From Aeromicrobium sp. (lineage in GTDB: Bacteria > Actinomycetota > Actinomycetes > Propionibacteriales > Nocardioidaceae), in the NCBI RefSeq assembly GCF_014378035.1, contig NZ_JACMOM010000247.1, positions 1 through 45,616 on the forward strand: DNA of 45,616 nucleotides, in the 5' to 3' direction. The notes beneath the pieces are model-generated. The model was not told the origin of the DNA. It did not search any database and saw nothing but the letters and a program-made list of their open reading frames with translations. The position numbers were made by a program, and so were the translations under genes. Shown piece by piece: positions 7,324 to 15,394 of this stretch (position 1 is its first letter; each line of letters starts with the position of its first letter).

Positions 7324-7828
7324 CGTTCTTCTCCGTGGGCTGGTCCTGGGCCTCACGCTGCTCGTACTGGGGTCGGGCCCGGCGTCGGCGCACGCGTCGC
7401 TCGTCGGGTCCGACCCCGCGGACGGATCCTCCCGAGCAACAGCACCATCGACGATCGTCCTGACCTTCAACGAGAACATCGGCGACCCTGCCTTCGTCGT
7501 GGTCACGGCGCCGGACGGGACGAAGGTGAGCACCTCGAAGGTCAAGGCAGTCGACAGGACGGTGACCGCCACGGTGGCCGACATCGACAAGAAGGGGCGC
7601 TACTCCGCCTCCTACCGGGTCGTCTCGACCGACGGCCATCCGGTCGAGGGCACCTTCAGCTACACCGTGAGGTCTGGGCAGGCAGTCGAGCAGGTCAGCA
7701 CCCCGACCACCAAGAGCTTCGTCCACCGGCACACCGCGCACTTCTTCTGGGGCCTGCTTGCGGCAGCGGCCGCCATCGCCCTGCTGCTCGCACCGCTGAG
7801 GAGGCGTGATGACAAGAGCAACGCGTGA
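7316..7828 (+). CDS. copC: CopC domain copper-binding protein
   Basis: 170 residues from GTG 7316 (a TTG at 7286 is less likely because it would overlap ycnI further). The signal peptide ends PASA before HASLVGSDPADG, giving the N-terminal His of the Cu(II) site; the remaining ligands are in VVSTDGHPVEGTFSYTV. A linker with VHRHTAH leads to one C-terminal membrane helix and the basic end RRRDDK. CopC proteins bind Cu(II) in the periplasm or outside the membrane and pass it to CopD. The start lies within the end of ycnI and the stop lies 20 bases inside the next gene, so the three are translationally coupled. Confidence 0.9.
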   Translation: MGNVLLRGLVLGLTLLVLGSGPASAHASLVGSDPADGSSRATAPSTIVLTFNENIGDPAFVVVTAPDGTKVSTSKVKAVDRTVTATVADIDKKGRYSASYRVVSTDGHPVEGTFSYTVRSGQAVEQVSTPTTKSFVHRHTAHFFWGLLAAAAAIALLLAPLRRRDDKSNA

Positions 7829-9767
7829 CGTGGCTGTTGGTTTCGTCCTGGCGGGCTTCGTGCTCGTCGCCTTCCTCGAGATCGGGGGAGGGGCGCCCGT
7901 CGTGGGCGCACCGGGCCTGCCGGACCCGGGCCAGGTCGTGGGTTGGGCGCTGCCGCTCACCCGGCTGATCACCGATGCGTCCGCCGTCTTCGTGATCGGC
8001 TTCCTGGTCGGCGCAGTGTTCCTGCTGCCGTCGTCGGAGAAGGACGTGCAGGGCCTCTCGGTCGAGGCCGTCCGTGTGGCGTCGAGGTGGGCGGCTGTCT
8101 GGTCCGTCTCGAGCATCGTGCTGTTCGTGCTGAACGTGTCCGACGTCTTCGCGCAGCCACTGGGCAACCTGTCATCGGCATTCGTCACGGGCTATGCGGG
8201 CACGTCAGCGGGCCGCGCGATCCTGCTGCAGGCCGCCGCAGCGGCGCTCGTCGCCCTCCTGACCCGCTGGACGCTCGGCACGCGCGCTCTTGCCGGCATC
8301 CTCGGCCTCGCGATCGCGACCATGGCACCCATCGCCCTGACCGGGCACGCCGCATCATCAGGCTCGCACGACCTTGCGACGACGAGCCTCCTGCTCCACC
8401 TCGTCGGTGTCACGCTGTGGGTAGGCGGGTTGGCCGCACTCGGCTGGGTTGCGGTGCGTGGCAGCAAGCGACTCGATGCGGCAACCACCCGATTCTCCTC
8501 GCTGGCCATCTGGGCGTTCGTCATCGTGGGCGCCTCGGGCGCCGTCAATGCGGCGGTGCGGCTCGGCTCCTTCGATGAGCTGGTCGGCTCGTCATACGGC
8601 AGGCTCGTGATGATCAAGGTCTTGGCGCTTGCCACGCTCGGCTGGTTCGGCTGGAGCCACCGCCGACGCATCGTCCGGCAAGGGTCGAGCTTCGCCCGCC
8701 TCGCCTTCACCGAGCTGTTCATCATGGCTGCGACCATCGGACTGGCGGTCGCGTTGTCCCGTACGCCCACGCCGGTCGGTACCGACACGCTGACGACCCC
8801 GATCGAGGACCTCCTCGGAGGACCGTTGCCGGCAGCGCCCACGGTGGTCCGTCTCCTGTGGGGCTTCTCCGGCAACGGAGTGGGTCTGGCGATCGTGGGT
8901 CTCGGTACGGCGCTCTACCTGCGGGGTGTCCTGACGATGCGGCGTCGCGGCGACGCGTGGCCGGTCGGTCGGTTGATCTCCTGGATGATCGGCATGCTGG
9001 TCGTCTCGTGGGCAACCTTCGGCGGGCTCGGCGTCTACTCGCACGTGCTGTTCAGCGCCCACATGGCGTCGCACATGCTGTTGTCGATGGTCGCGCCGAT
9101 CTTCCTCGTGCTCGGTGCACCGATGACGTTGGCCCTGCGGACGCTTCCCGGTCCGCGCCAACCGGGGGAGGTCTCGCCCCGCTCGATGCTGTTGACGTTC
9201 CTGCACTCCCGGTGGTCGCAGTTCTTCACCCACCCGCTCGTGGGGCCGGTGCTGTTCGTCGGCAGCCTCTACGGCCTGTACTTCAGCGGGGCGTTCGAGT
9301 CGCTGATGGGCAACCACTGGGGTCACGCCGCGATGGAGATCCACTTTCTCGCGGTGGGCACCCTCTACTACTACGTGCTGATCGGCATCGACCCGTCACC
9401 TCGGGCTCTCGCGCCGATCGTGCGTTTCGGGATGCTGCTCGTGACGGTGCCGTTCCATGCGTTCTTCGCCATCGCGGTGATGTCGTCCAACACGATCTTC
9501 GCCGGCGACTACTGGCGCTCGCTCGAACGCCCCTACCGCACCGATCTGCTCGCCGACCAGTACCTCGGCGGAGGAATGGCCTGGGCGATGGGCGAGATCC
9601 CGCTGATTCTGGTGATGGGCGCGATCCTCGTGCAGTGGTTCCGCACCGACTCGCGTGAGGCCAAGCGGTTCGACCGCGCGGAAGCCCGCAACGAGGACGC
9701 CCAGCTGGAGGCCTACAACGCGAGCCTGCGCGCGCTTGCCGAGCACGGAAAACGGCGAGAGCCCTAG
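7809..9767 (+). CDS. CopD-CtaG fusion: copper import / cytochrome c oxidase assembly membrane protein
   Basis: 652 residues. The N-terminal half is a CopD domain with about eight helices; the typical histidine-bearing stretch is LLLHLVGVTLWVGGLAALGW. The C-terminal half (about residues 350-630) is a CtaG (caa3 assembly factor, DUF2036-like) domain, with HVLFSAHMASHMLLSM and the following LGAPMTLALR as landmarks and several helix-embedded His and Met residues. Such fusions are common in actinobacteria and are thought to bring copper through the membrane for the CuA/CuB centres of cytochrome oxidase. AGGAGG lies four bases before the ATG at 7809; the GTG three bases earlier is too close to it. 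The C-terminal tail is highly charged. Confidence 0.9.
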   Translation: MTRATRDVAVGFVLAGFVLVAFLEIGGGAPVVGAPGLPDPGQVVGWALPLTRLITDASAVFVIGFLVGAVFLLPSSEKDVQGLSVEAVRVASRWAAVWSVSSIVLFVLNVSDVFAQPLGNLSSAFVTGYAGTSAGRAILLQAAAAALVALLTRWTLGTRALAGILGLAIATMAPIALTGHAASSGSHDLATTSLLLHLVGVTLWVGGLAALGWVAVRGSKRLDAATTRFSSLAIWAFVIVGASGAVNAAVRLGSFDELVGSSYGRLVMIKVLALATLGWFGWSHRRRIVRQGSSFARLAFTELFIMAATIGLAVALSRTPTPVGTDTLTTPIEDLLGGPLPAAPTVVRLLWGFSGNGVGLAIVGLGTALYLRGVLTMRRRGDAWPVGRLISWMIGMLVVSWATFGGLGVYSHVLFSAHMASHMLLSMVAPIFLVLGAPMTLALRTLPGPRQPGEVSPRSMLLTFLHSRWSQFFTHPLVGPVLFVGSLYGLYFSGAFESLMGNHWGHAAMEIHFLAVGTLYYYVLIGIDPSPRALAPIVRFGMLLVTVPFHAFFAIAVMSSNTIFAGDYWRSLERPYRTDLLADQYLGGGMAWAMGEIPLILVMGAILVQWFRTDSREAKRFDRAEARNEDAQLEAYNASLRALAEHGKRREP

Positions 9768-9820
9768 ACCGAGAGCTCGACACGCCGCACATCGGGAACC
9801 CCGCACCCCGCGTGCCCTGG

Positions 9821-9864
9821 ACACACGAAGACCCACCACCCGGGGGCAGTGGGTCTTCGTGTGT
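9821..9864. terminator. bidirectional terminator hairpin
   Basis: A perfect 16-bp inverted repeat (9821-9836 with 9849-9864) with a 12-base loop lies between the end of the copper operon and the convergent end of the superoxide dismutase gene. There is no long T run, as usual in high-GC actinobacteria. Confidence 0.8.
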
Positions 9865-9870
9865 CGTGGA

Positions 9871-10488
9871 TCAGAAGATGATCTGGCCGCCAGCTGTGGC
9901 CGCGGTGAAGCGCTCCTGCGCGTCGGCCCAGTTGACGATGTTCCACCAAGCCTTGACGTAGTCGCCCTTGACGTTGAGATAGTCCAGGTAGAAGGCGTGC
10001 TCCCACATGTCGAGCTGAGTGATCGGGATCAGCGTCGCCGGAATGTTGTTCTGCTGGTCGAAGAGCTGCACGACGACGAGCCTCTGGCCCAGGGTGTCCC
10101 AAGCCAGGATGGCCCAGCCGGAGCCCTGCAGGCCCAGCGCTGTGGCCTCGAACTGCGCACGGAACGCGTCGTACGAGCCGAAGTTGTCGTCGATCGCCGC
10201 GCCAAGCTCGCCGGTGGGCTTGTCGCCGCCCTCCGGAGAAAGGTTCTTCCAGAAGATCGAGTGGTTGATGTGACCACCGAGATGGAATGCGAGGTTCTTT
10301 TCCAGCAGGTTGATGTTGCCGAACGAGCTGGTGGCACGAGCCTCTTCGAGCTGCTGCAGCGCCTGGTTGATCCCCGTGACGTAGGCCTGATGATGCTTCG
10401 AGTGGTGAAGCTCCATGATCTTGCCCGATATGTGCGGATCCAGAGCGCCATAGTCGTACGGCAGATCCGGAAGTGTGTAATCAGCCAC
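9871..10488 (-). CDS. sodA: superoxide dismutase, Fe/Mn family
   Basis: 205 residues from GTG 10488, giving [20 protein letters not shown], the canonical N-terminus; a GAGGAGG ribosome binding site stands five bases upstream. Metal ligands are visible: His in [11 protein letters not shown], His in NHSIFW, and Asp and His in [11 protein letters not shown]. The enzyme dismutates superoxide to oxygen and hydrogen peroxide in the cytoplasm or, in some actinobacteria, after signal-less export. QGSGWAIL and DQQNNIP do not allow a safe choice between iron and manganese. It is a single-gene unit with its own promoter and terminator. Confidence 0.94.
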   Translation of the reverse strand: MADYTLPDLPYDYGALDPHISGKIMELHHSKHHQAYVTGINQALQQLEEARATSSFGNINLLEKNLAFHLGGHINHSIFWKNLSPEGGDKPTGELGAAIDDNFGSYDAFRAQFEATALGLQGSGWAILAWDTLGQRLVVVQLFDQQNNIPATLIPITQLDMWEHAFYLDYLNVKGDYVKAWWNIVNWADAQERFTAATAGGQIIF

Positions 10489-10506
10489 GCATCCTCCTCG
10501 GGACGT

Positions 10507-10521
10507 GGGCACCGCGTGCCC
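10507..10521. promoter_or_regulatory. inverted repeat over the predicted sodA start point
   Basis: GGGCAC-CGC-GTGCCC is a perfect 6-bp inverted repeat abutting the -10 hexamer, so it covers the expected transcription start. It could be an operator or a leader hairpin. Confidence 0.4.
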
Positions 10522-10550
10522 ATGATGTTCTGTTGTTGGGTGGTTTTCAA
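10522..10550 (-). promoter_or_regulatory. sigma-70 type promoter of sodA
   Basis: On the minus strand TTGAAA (10550-10545), a 17-base spacer and CATCAT (10527-10522) form a housekeeping-type promoter. Transcription would begin near 10515, leaving a leader of about 27 bases with a strong ribosome binding site. Confidence 0.5.
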
Positions 10551-10696
10551 CAGCCAGTCTGTCAGTCCTGTCCCCCGACGCAAGAGCGGTGCCCGCCCGG
10601 TGTGCTGCGGGGCCGTGTCCACGACTGCGCGTGCGGTGTCATGTCCTAGTCTGTCTTTGAACATTCCCGGGGGCTGCGTGTGCGAGGAGGTGGGCT

Positions 10697-11275
10697 GTGG
10701 TGGAGGACCGGATCCTGACGATCCCGAACGCACTCAGCTTCGTCCGTCTGCTTCTCGTGCCGGTGTTCCTGTGGCTGGTGCTGGGCCCCAAGTGGGACGA
10801 GCTCGCCCTGGTGGTCCTGATGGTGTCGGGCGTCACCGACTACCTGGACGGCAAGCTGGCCCGCACGTTCAACCAGACGTCGAAGATCGGCGCGATCCTT
10901 GACCCCGTCGCCGACCGTTTCTTCATCCTCGCCGTCGTGATCGGCCTCGGCTACCGCGACATCATTCCATGGTGGCTGGCGGTGATCCTGCCGTTGCGCG
11001 ACGTGTTCTTGTTCAGCCTCGTGCCTTTCCTGCGTACGCGGGGCTACAGCTCGCTGCCCGTTCACTTCCTGGGCAAGGCGGCCACAGCCAGCCTTCTCTA
11101 CGCGTTCCCGCTGCTGCTGCTCGGTGACGCCACTGGCACCGTCGCCGACCTTGCCAACGTCTTCGGGTGGGCGTTCACGATCTGGGGTGTGGCTCTCTAT
11201 TGGTGGGGTGGCGTGCTCTACGCGTTCCAGGTACGCCGGCTCATGACCTCGACGGCCCCGATCCAGCGGGACTGA
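10697..11275 (+). CDS. CDP-alcohol phosphatidyltransferase
   Basis: 192 residues from GTG 10697, with AGGAGG six bases upstream. The family signature D-x2-D-G-x2-A-R-x8-G-x3-D-x3-D is complete: DYLDGKLARTF, then G and D in IGAILDPVADR. About five or six membrane helices are visible. The enzyme transfers a phosphatidyl group from CDP-diacylglycerol to an alcohol such as glycerol 3-phosphate or inositol phosphate. Position directly before the DUF881-sbp-DUF881-gcvH block matches pgsA2 (Rv1822) in mycobacteria; which alcohol is used cannot be told from the motif. The stop codon overlaps the next start by one base (TGATG). Confidence 0.88.
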   Translation: MVEDRILTIPNALSFVRLLLVPVFLWLVLGPKWDELALVVLMVSGVTDYLDGKLARTFNQTSKIGAILDPVADRFFILAVVIGLGYRDIIPWWLAVILPLRDVFLFSLVPFLRTRGYSSLPVHFLGKAATASLLYAFPLLLLGDATGTVADLANVFGWAFTIWGVALYWWGGVLYAFQVRRLMTSTAPIQRD

Positions 11276-12075
11276 TGATGTCGGAGCACGACACCCAGAC
11301 CCAGGCCGAGGGCCTGCTCGAGAAGATCGCCGACACCGCGCTCGACGACGACTACTACGTCGTCCGAGCGGGGCCGCACGAACAGGCGCGCGAGTTCAAC
11401 ACGGTGCTCACTGCTCTCGTCCTGGCGGTCTTTGCGCTGCTCATCGTCATGGCCGCGCAGCAGACTCGCAGCGACCGTCCCGCCACCGAGCGCGAGCGCA
11501 AGACGTTGATCAGCGACGTCGCCGCCCGCAAGAAGGTCCTCGCGGGCCGCGAGGCGTCCGCCGCCAGGCTTCGCGCAGAGGTGACCGACCTCTCAGCCTC
11601 GGTGAATCGATTCGACCCCAACGCCGAGTCGCTGCGAGTGCTGACCGCCGACCAAGGCGCGTCGGGCCCCGGCATCAAGGTCACCGTCAGCCCAAGCTCC
11701 CCTGGCAACGATGACGGCCTCATCACTGACAGCGACATGCACTTGTTGGTCAACGGACTCTGGTACGCGGGGGCCGAGGCGGTCTCGATCAACGGGCAAC
11801 GCATCGGGACGCTGACGGCGATCCGCTCGGCCGGGTCGGCGATCACCGTCAACTTCACGTCGATCGGTCCCCCCTACACCGTGGTCGCCCTCGGCGACTC
11901 GGAGACGATGCAGACGCGCTTCGTCGACAACCCTGCGGGTCGCTACTGGGCTTCGCGGAAGAAGGATTCCGGTGTGAGGTTCGACGTGACACCATCAACC
12001 GAGCTGCGTGTGGCGGCTGCGCCCAGGGCGCGACTGACTCTCAGGCACGCGCGGGCCATCAAGGGGGAATCGTGA
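11275..12075 (+). CDS. DUF881 family membrane-anchored protein (first copy)
   Basis: 266 residues from the ATG that overlaps the upstream stop; a second ATG follows directly at 11278. A charged cytoplasmic N-terminus of about 40 residues precedes one helix (NTVLTALVLAVFALLIVMA), then a coiled-coil-like segment rich in Glu/Arg/Ala (ATERERKTLISDVAARK), and the DUF881 domain with LTADQGASGPGIKVTV, GAEAVSINGQR and TAIRSAGSAI. The longer cytoplasmic part is what separates it from the second copy. DUF881 proteins are common in Firmicutes and actinobacteria and are thought to act at the envelope or septum; no biochemical role is fixed. It is coupled to the small basic protein gene by a four-base overlap. 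Confidence 0.88.
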   Translation: MMSEHDTQTQAEGLLEKIADTALDDDYYVVRAGPHEQAREFNTVLTALVLAVFALLIVMAAQQTRSDRPATERERKTLISDVAARKKVLAGREASAARLRAEVTDLSASVNRFDPNAESLRVLTADQGASGPGIKVTVSPSSPGNDDGLITDSDMHLLVNGLWYAGAEAVSINGQRIGTLTAIRSAGSAITVNFTSIGPPYTVVALGDSETMQTRFVDNPAGRYWASRKKDSGVRFDVTPSTELRVAAAPRARLTLRHARAIKGES

Positions 12076-12404
12076 TACCGGTCATCGGGCTCGTGGTCGG
12101 CATCGTCGCCGGCCTGCTGCTGCAGCCGTCGGTTCCCACGAGTCTGCAGCCGTACCTCCCGATCGCGATCGTGGCCGCGCTCGACGCCGTGATCGGCGCT
12201 CTGCGGGCGCTCGGCGAGCGCCGGTTCAACGACAGGGTGTTCGTCGTGTCGTTCATCTCCAACGTCGTGATCGCGGCGTTCATGGTCTACCTCGGCGACC
12301 AGCTGGGTGTCGGGTCGCAGCTCTCGACCGGCGTCGTGGTGGTCCTCGGCATTCGCATCTTCGCCAATGCCGCCGCCATCCGCCGCCGGATCTTCCATGC
12401 CTGA
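12072..12404 (+). CDS. sbp: small basic protein, DUF1290
   Basis: 110 residues from GTG 12072 in a GTGA overlap. Three membrane helices fill most of the protein: IPVIGLVVGIVAGLLL, YLPIAIVAALDAVIGALRAL with the conserved ALDA-x-x-G-x-x-R-A stretch, and VSFISNVVIAAFMVYLG, with RIFANAAAIRR at the end. DUF1290 proteins are nearly always flanked by DUF881 genes, as here, and in firmicutes lie near ftsZ. Function is unknown; the constant pairing suggests one membrane complex with the two DUF881 products. Confidence 0.9.
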   Translation: MIPVIGLVVGIVAGLLLQPSVPTSLQPYLPIAIVAALDAVIGALRALGERRFNDRVFVVSFISNVVIAAFMVYLGDQLGVGSQLSTGVVVVLGIRIFANAAAIRRRIFHA

Positions 12405-13107
12405 TGCCAGGAAAGGCTGGCGATCTCTCCTGCGGCCAAGCGTGTCGCAGCTCGCCGTCGCGGTGCTGATCGGCGGGCTCGCCTTTGCCGTCACTCTGCA
12501 GATCCGACAGGACGACAGCGACAAGTACTCAGGTGTCAGGGGCGACGAGCTCGTCGAGCTCCTGAAATCTCTGGACTCCGCCAACGAGCGGCTCGGGACC
12601 CAGATCGACGAGCTGACGATCACGCGCAACGGGCTGTTGAGCAGCACCAAGCTGTCCGACAGGGCGGAGAAGCAGGCCAAGCAGCGCGCCGAGCAGCTCA
12701 GCATCCTGGCTGGCACCTCGGGTGCCACCGGGCCGGGCATCGAGGTGGTGATCGGCGATCCGGACCAGAGAATCGGTGCGTCTTCACTCCTGGATGCCAT
12801 AGAAGAGCTGCGAGATGCTGGTGCCGAGGCGATTGCCGTCAATGGCGTCGCGCGGGTCGTCGCGCAGACCTATTTCCTCGACGTGGGCCCGGAGGTCCGG
12901 GTCGGCGGGCGCGAGATCAAACGGCCCTACGTCATTGAGGCCATCGGCAACACGAACACGCTGTCGGAGGCGGTACGCTTCCCGGGCGGACTCATCGATC
13001 GGGTCGACAATCTCGGTGGGATTGCCACTGTGACGAAGCAGAAAAAGATCACCATCACGGCTCTGGCTGACGTCAAGAGCCCGGAGTACGCTCAACCCAC
13101 GTCCTGA
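12397..13107 (+). CDS. DUF881 family membrane-anchored protein (second copy)
   Basis: 236 residues from ATG 12397, overlapping the end of sbp by eight bases. One N-terminal helix (VSQLAVAVLIGGLAFAVTL) is followed by a predicted coiled coil (ELVELLKSLDSANERLGTQ onward to about residue 105) and then the DUF881 domain: LAGTSGATGPGIEVVIGD, LLDAIEELRDAGAEAIAVNG and YVIEAIGNTNTL. It is shorter at the N-terminus than the first copy. The coiled coils of the two copies could pair with each other outside the membrane; this is inference. It ends 38 bases before gcvH. Confidence 0.88.
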   Translation: MPDARKGWRSLLRPSVSQLAVAVLIGGLAFAVTLQIRQDDSDKYSGVRGDELVELLKSLDSANERLGTQIDELTITRNGLLSSTKLSDRAEKQAKQRAEQLSILAGTSGATGPGIEVVIGDPDQRIGASSLLDAIEELRDAGAEAIAVNGVARVVAQTYFLDVGPEVRVGGREIKRPYVIEAIGNTNTLSEAVRFPGGLIDRVDNLGGIATVTKQKKITITALADVKSPEYAQPTS

Positions 13108-13145
13108 CCTGCTCCGACCCACATCATGACCTGCAAGGAGAACCG

Positions 13146-13523
13146 GTGATTCCTGAGGATCTGTACTACAGCGAAGAGCACGAATGGGTGCGTCTCGACG
13201 AGGAGATCGCCACGGTCGGCATCACCGACTTCGCGCAGGATCAGCTCGGAGACATCGTCTATGTCGAGCTGCCCGCCGTTGGCGACAAGGTCGAGACCGG
13301 TGCGGTCATCGGCGAGCTCGAGTCAACCAAGTCGGTCAGCGACATCTTTTCGCCGCTGTCCGGTGAGGTCGTGGCGCGCAACGACGCGCTCGAGGGCGGC
13401 CCCGAGGTCATCAATTCAGATCCCTACGGTGAGGGCTGGTTGATCAAGCTGCGCCCGAGCGATGAGGACCCGAAGTCTTCGCTTTTGGAGGCGGAGGCCT
13501 ACTCGGCGCTCATCGCCGACTGA
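13146..13523 (+). CDS. gcvH: glycine cleavage system H protein
   Basis: 125 residues from GTG 13146, preceded by AAGGAG with five bases of spacing. The H protein carries the lipoyl arm that shuttles the aminomethyl group between P, T and L proteins. The lipoylation lysine is in GELESTKSVSD (about residue 62), and the conserved SEEHEWVR, GITDFAQDQLGDIVYVELP and NSDPYGEGWL segments are all present. As in mycobacteria it lies with the FHA/MerR genes about 3 kb before gcvP; the T and L protein genes are not in the window. Confidence 0.96.
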   Translation: MIPEDLYYSEEHEWVRLDEEIATVGITDFAQDQLGDIVYVELPAVGDKVETGAVIGELESTKSVSDIFSPLSGEVVARNDALEGGPEVINSDPYGEGWLIKLRPSDEDPKSSLLEAEAYSALIAD

Positions 13524-13543
13524 TCTGGTGGTCGAACTGGCCC

Positions 13544-13590
13544 GGCGGTGTCCCGCCTGGTGCTAGGTTTGGAGTGAAGCCTCCAGCACC
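13544..13590 (+). promoter_or_regulatory. hairpins and possible promoter ahead of the FHA gene
   Basis: Two inverted repeats follow gcvH: GGCGG (13544-13548) with CCGCC (13553-13557), and GGTGCT (13559-13564) with AGCACC (13585-13590). TAGGTT at 13564-13569 could serve as a -10 box inside the second one. Either partial termination after gcvH or a regulated internal promoter for the FHA-MerR genes fits. Confidence 0.35.
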
Positions 13591-13626
13591 ATTCAAGACC
13601 CGCCAATTCGCACAGGAGTGATCTCG

Positions 13627-14103
13627 ATGTCGACGCCGGACCACGAGCCCGACGATCCCGCCGGAGCCCCCGGCCAGACTCAGGCAACTCCCATGCCCCT
13701 GTCCGACGACACGACGCACATCCCCATCCTCGACGCTGATACCGAGGAGATGACGTCGGGCGACGTGGCAGCCGTCGAGAACCTCCCGGCCGGCAGCGCG
13801 ATGCTTCTGGTGCAGCGTGGGCCCGACGCCGGAGCGAGGTTTTTGCTCGACAGCGATCTCGTGACGGTCGGTCGTCACCCGGACAGCGACATCTTCCTCG
13901 ACGACATCAGCGTCTCGCGCCGTCACGCGACGTTTGCGCGTCAAGTCACCGGCTATGTGATCGCCGACCTCGGCAGCCTCAACGGTAGTTACGTCAACCG
14001 CGACCGTATCGAGAACCAAGTGACCCTGTCCGGTGGCGACGAGGTGCAGATCGGCAAGTACCGACTGATCTACTTCGCCGGAGCGCTGAAGGGCGACGCG
14101 TGA
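13627..14103 (+). CDS. garA: FHA domain protein, GarA/OdhI type
   Basis: 158 residues from ATG 13627, with AGGAG eight bases upstream; the in-frame GTG at 13618 overlaps that site and is rejected. The FHA domain (about residues 60-150) has the phosphothreonine-binding residues GRHPDSDIFLDD, SVSRRHA and LGSLNGSYVN. GarA/OdhI proteins control 2-oxoglutarate dehydrogenase and glutamate metabolism, and are switched when a Ser/Thr kinase phosphorylates an N-terminal ETTS motif that then folds back on the FHA domain. Here the N-terminus has a Thr-Thr pair in an acidic setting (DDTTHIPI) instead of ETTS, so the site is altered but may still be a target. The next gene overlaps by four bases. Confidence 0.88.
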   Translation: MSTPDHEPDDPAGAPGQTQATPMPLSDDTTHIPILDADTEEMTSGDVAAVENLPAGSAMLLVQRGPDAGARFLLDSDLVTVGRHPDSDIFLDDISVSRRHATFARQVTGYVIADLGSLNGSYVNRDRIENQVTLSGGDEVQIGKYRLIYFAGALKGDA

Positions 14104-14819
14104 CCGAGCCGCTCGCCGAGCTGTCGCGGCTTGGCATTGGCAAGGTGCTCGACGAGCTCCGCACGGAGTTTCCCGATCTCACCATCACCAAGATCCGGTA
14201 CCTCGAGTCCGAGGGCCTGCTGGAGCCCGAGCGCACGTCGTCGGGCTATCGCAAGTTCTCCTTCGGTGACGTCGAGCGGCTGCGGTTCATCCTTCGTCAG
14301 CAGCGAGACAAGTTCTGGCCCCTCGGTCACATCCGCCAAGTGCTCGACGACATGGACAGGGGAGTGGTCCCCGATACTCAGCAGGCCGGTGCCACGCGGG
14401 TGCCCCATCTGAGCCTCGCCGACGACGGTTTGCCGACGAGTGAGACGTTCGCCGAGCCACGGAGCACGGTGCGATTGTCGCGAGACGAGCTGCTCCAGTC
14501 GGCTGGTGTCGGTTCCGAGATGCTCGATGCGATCGAGGAGTTCGGTCTCATCTCGCGCCGCCCCTCGCAGACGTACTACGACGGCGAGGCACTGTCGATC
14601 GCCTCGATCGTGGGGGAGTTCGCCGATCTTGGGCTTGAGCCTCGGCACCTGCGCATCTTCCGGGCCGCGGCCGATCGCGAGATCTCGTTGTTCGAGCAGG
14701 TGGTGTCACCCCGTGCGCGCCAGCTCGACAAGGACGCGGCGGAGCAGGCGGTGGCGGCGCTGGCAGCTCTGTCAATCCGCCTTCACACGGTTCTGGTCAG
14801 AAGTCGATTGCGGGGCTGA
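14100..14819 (+). CDS. MerR family transcriptional regulator (Rv1828 type)
   Basis: 239 residues from a GTGA overlap with garA. The N-terminal winged helix-turn-helix has the MerR pattern DLTITKIRYLESEGLLEPER, then SGYRKFS and DVERLRFILRQQRD. The C-terminal half is long for MerR and contains the LSRDELLQSAGVG and REISLFEQVVSPRARQLD stretches seen in the mycobacterial Rv1828 group; no metal-binding cysteines are present. The ligand is unknown. Conservation of the garA-merR coupling from mycobacteria to here suggests a joint role with nitrogen/carbon signalling, but this is inference. Confidence 0.87.
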   Translation: MTEPLAELSRLGIGKVLDELRTEFPDLTITKIRYLESEGLLEPERTSSGYRKFSFGDVERLRFILRQQRDKFWPLGHIRQVLDDMDRGVVPDTQQAGATRVPHLSLADDGLPTSETFAEPRSTVRLSRDELLQSAGVGSEMLDAIEEFGLISRRPSQTYYDGEALSIASIVGEFADLGLEPRHLRIFRAAADREISLFEQVVSPRARQLDKDAAEQAVAALAALSIRLHTVLVRSRLRG

Positions 14820-14822
14820 GTC

Positions 14823-15287
14823 GTGCGTGAGGTCGAGGTCGTCGGGGTCCGCGTCGAGATGCCGACCAACCAGCCATTGGTGCTCCTGCGGGAGACCGAC
14901 GGCGGACGCTACCTGCCGATCTGGATCGGTGCCGTCGAGGCGTCGGCCATCGCCTACGCCCAGCAGGGCACCGCGACCACTCGTCCCCCGACCCACGAGC
15001 TCATGCAGCATGTCATCGAGGCCCTTGGCGACGAGCTCGCCGAGGTGCGCATCATCGACGTGCGCGACGGAGTGTTCTTCGCGTCCCTGATCTTCGCTTC
15101 GGGGGCCGAGGTCGAGGCCAGGCCCTCCGACTCGATCGCGCTGGCCCTCCGCTCGGGCGCGAGGATCGTGTGCACGGAGGACGTCCTCGACGAGGCCGGC
15201 ATCGAGTCGACGACTGACGAGGACGAGGAGGTCGAGAAGTTCAGGGAGTTCCTCGACGACGTCCAGCCCGAGGACTTTGAGGGCTGA
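14823..15287 (+). CDS. bifunctional nuclease family protein (DUF151)
   Basis: 154 residues from GTG 14823, three bases after the merR stop. The DUF151 core is clear: VRVEMPTNQPLVLLRE, LPIWIGAVEASAIA, and RPSDSIALALRSGA, the most conserved stretch. The C-terminus is acidic (STTDEDEEVEKFREFLDD) and may be disordered or act as a UvrC-like contact. Related proteins have DNase and RNase activity in vitro, and the M. tuberculosis homologue lies at the same position (Rv1829). Cellular substrate unknown. Confidence 0.88.
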   Translation: MREVEVVGVRVEMPTNQPLVLLRETDGGRYLPIWIGAVEASAIAYAQQGTATTRPPTHELMQHVIEALGDELAEVRIIDVRDGVFFASLIFASGAEVEARPSDSIALALRSGARIVCTEDVLDEAGIESTTDEDEEVEKFREFLDDVQPEDFEG

Positions 15288-15307
15288 CGGCTCAACCCTC
15301 GACGGCC

Positions 15308-15381
15308 GGTAGAGAGTTTTGTTGCCGCGACACGCCGAGAGTCACGCTGGGTCGTTGACCCGGCAAACCCTCACCTCTACC
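15308..15381 (+). other. nested inverted repeats, candidate structured RNA or terminator
   Basis: Three nested complementary pairs fold on one axis: GGTAGAG (15308-15314) with CTCTACC (15375-15381), TTGCCG (15322-15327) with CGGCAA (15361-15366), and GGGTC (15349-15353) with GACCC (15357-15361). They lie between the DUF151 stop and the next promoter. The 21 bases 15328-15348 would form a one-sided bulge. It may end the upstream transcript or be a leader element of unknown kind. Confidence 0.4.
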
Positions 15382-15394
15382 TTGAGACTGCTGC

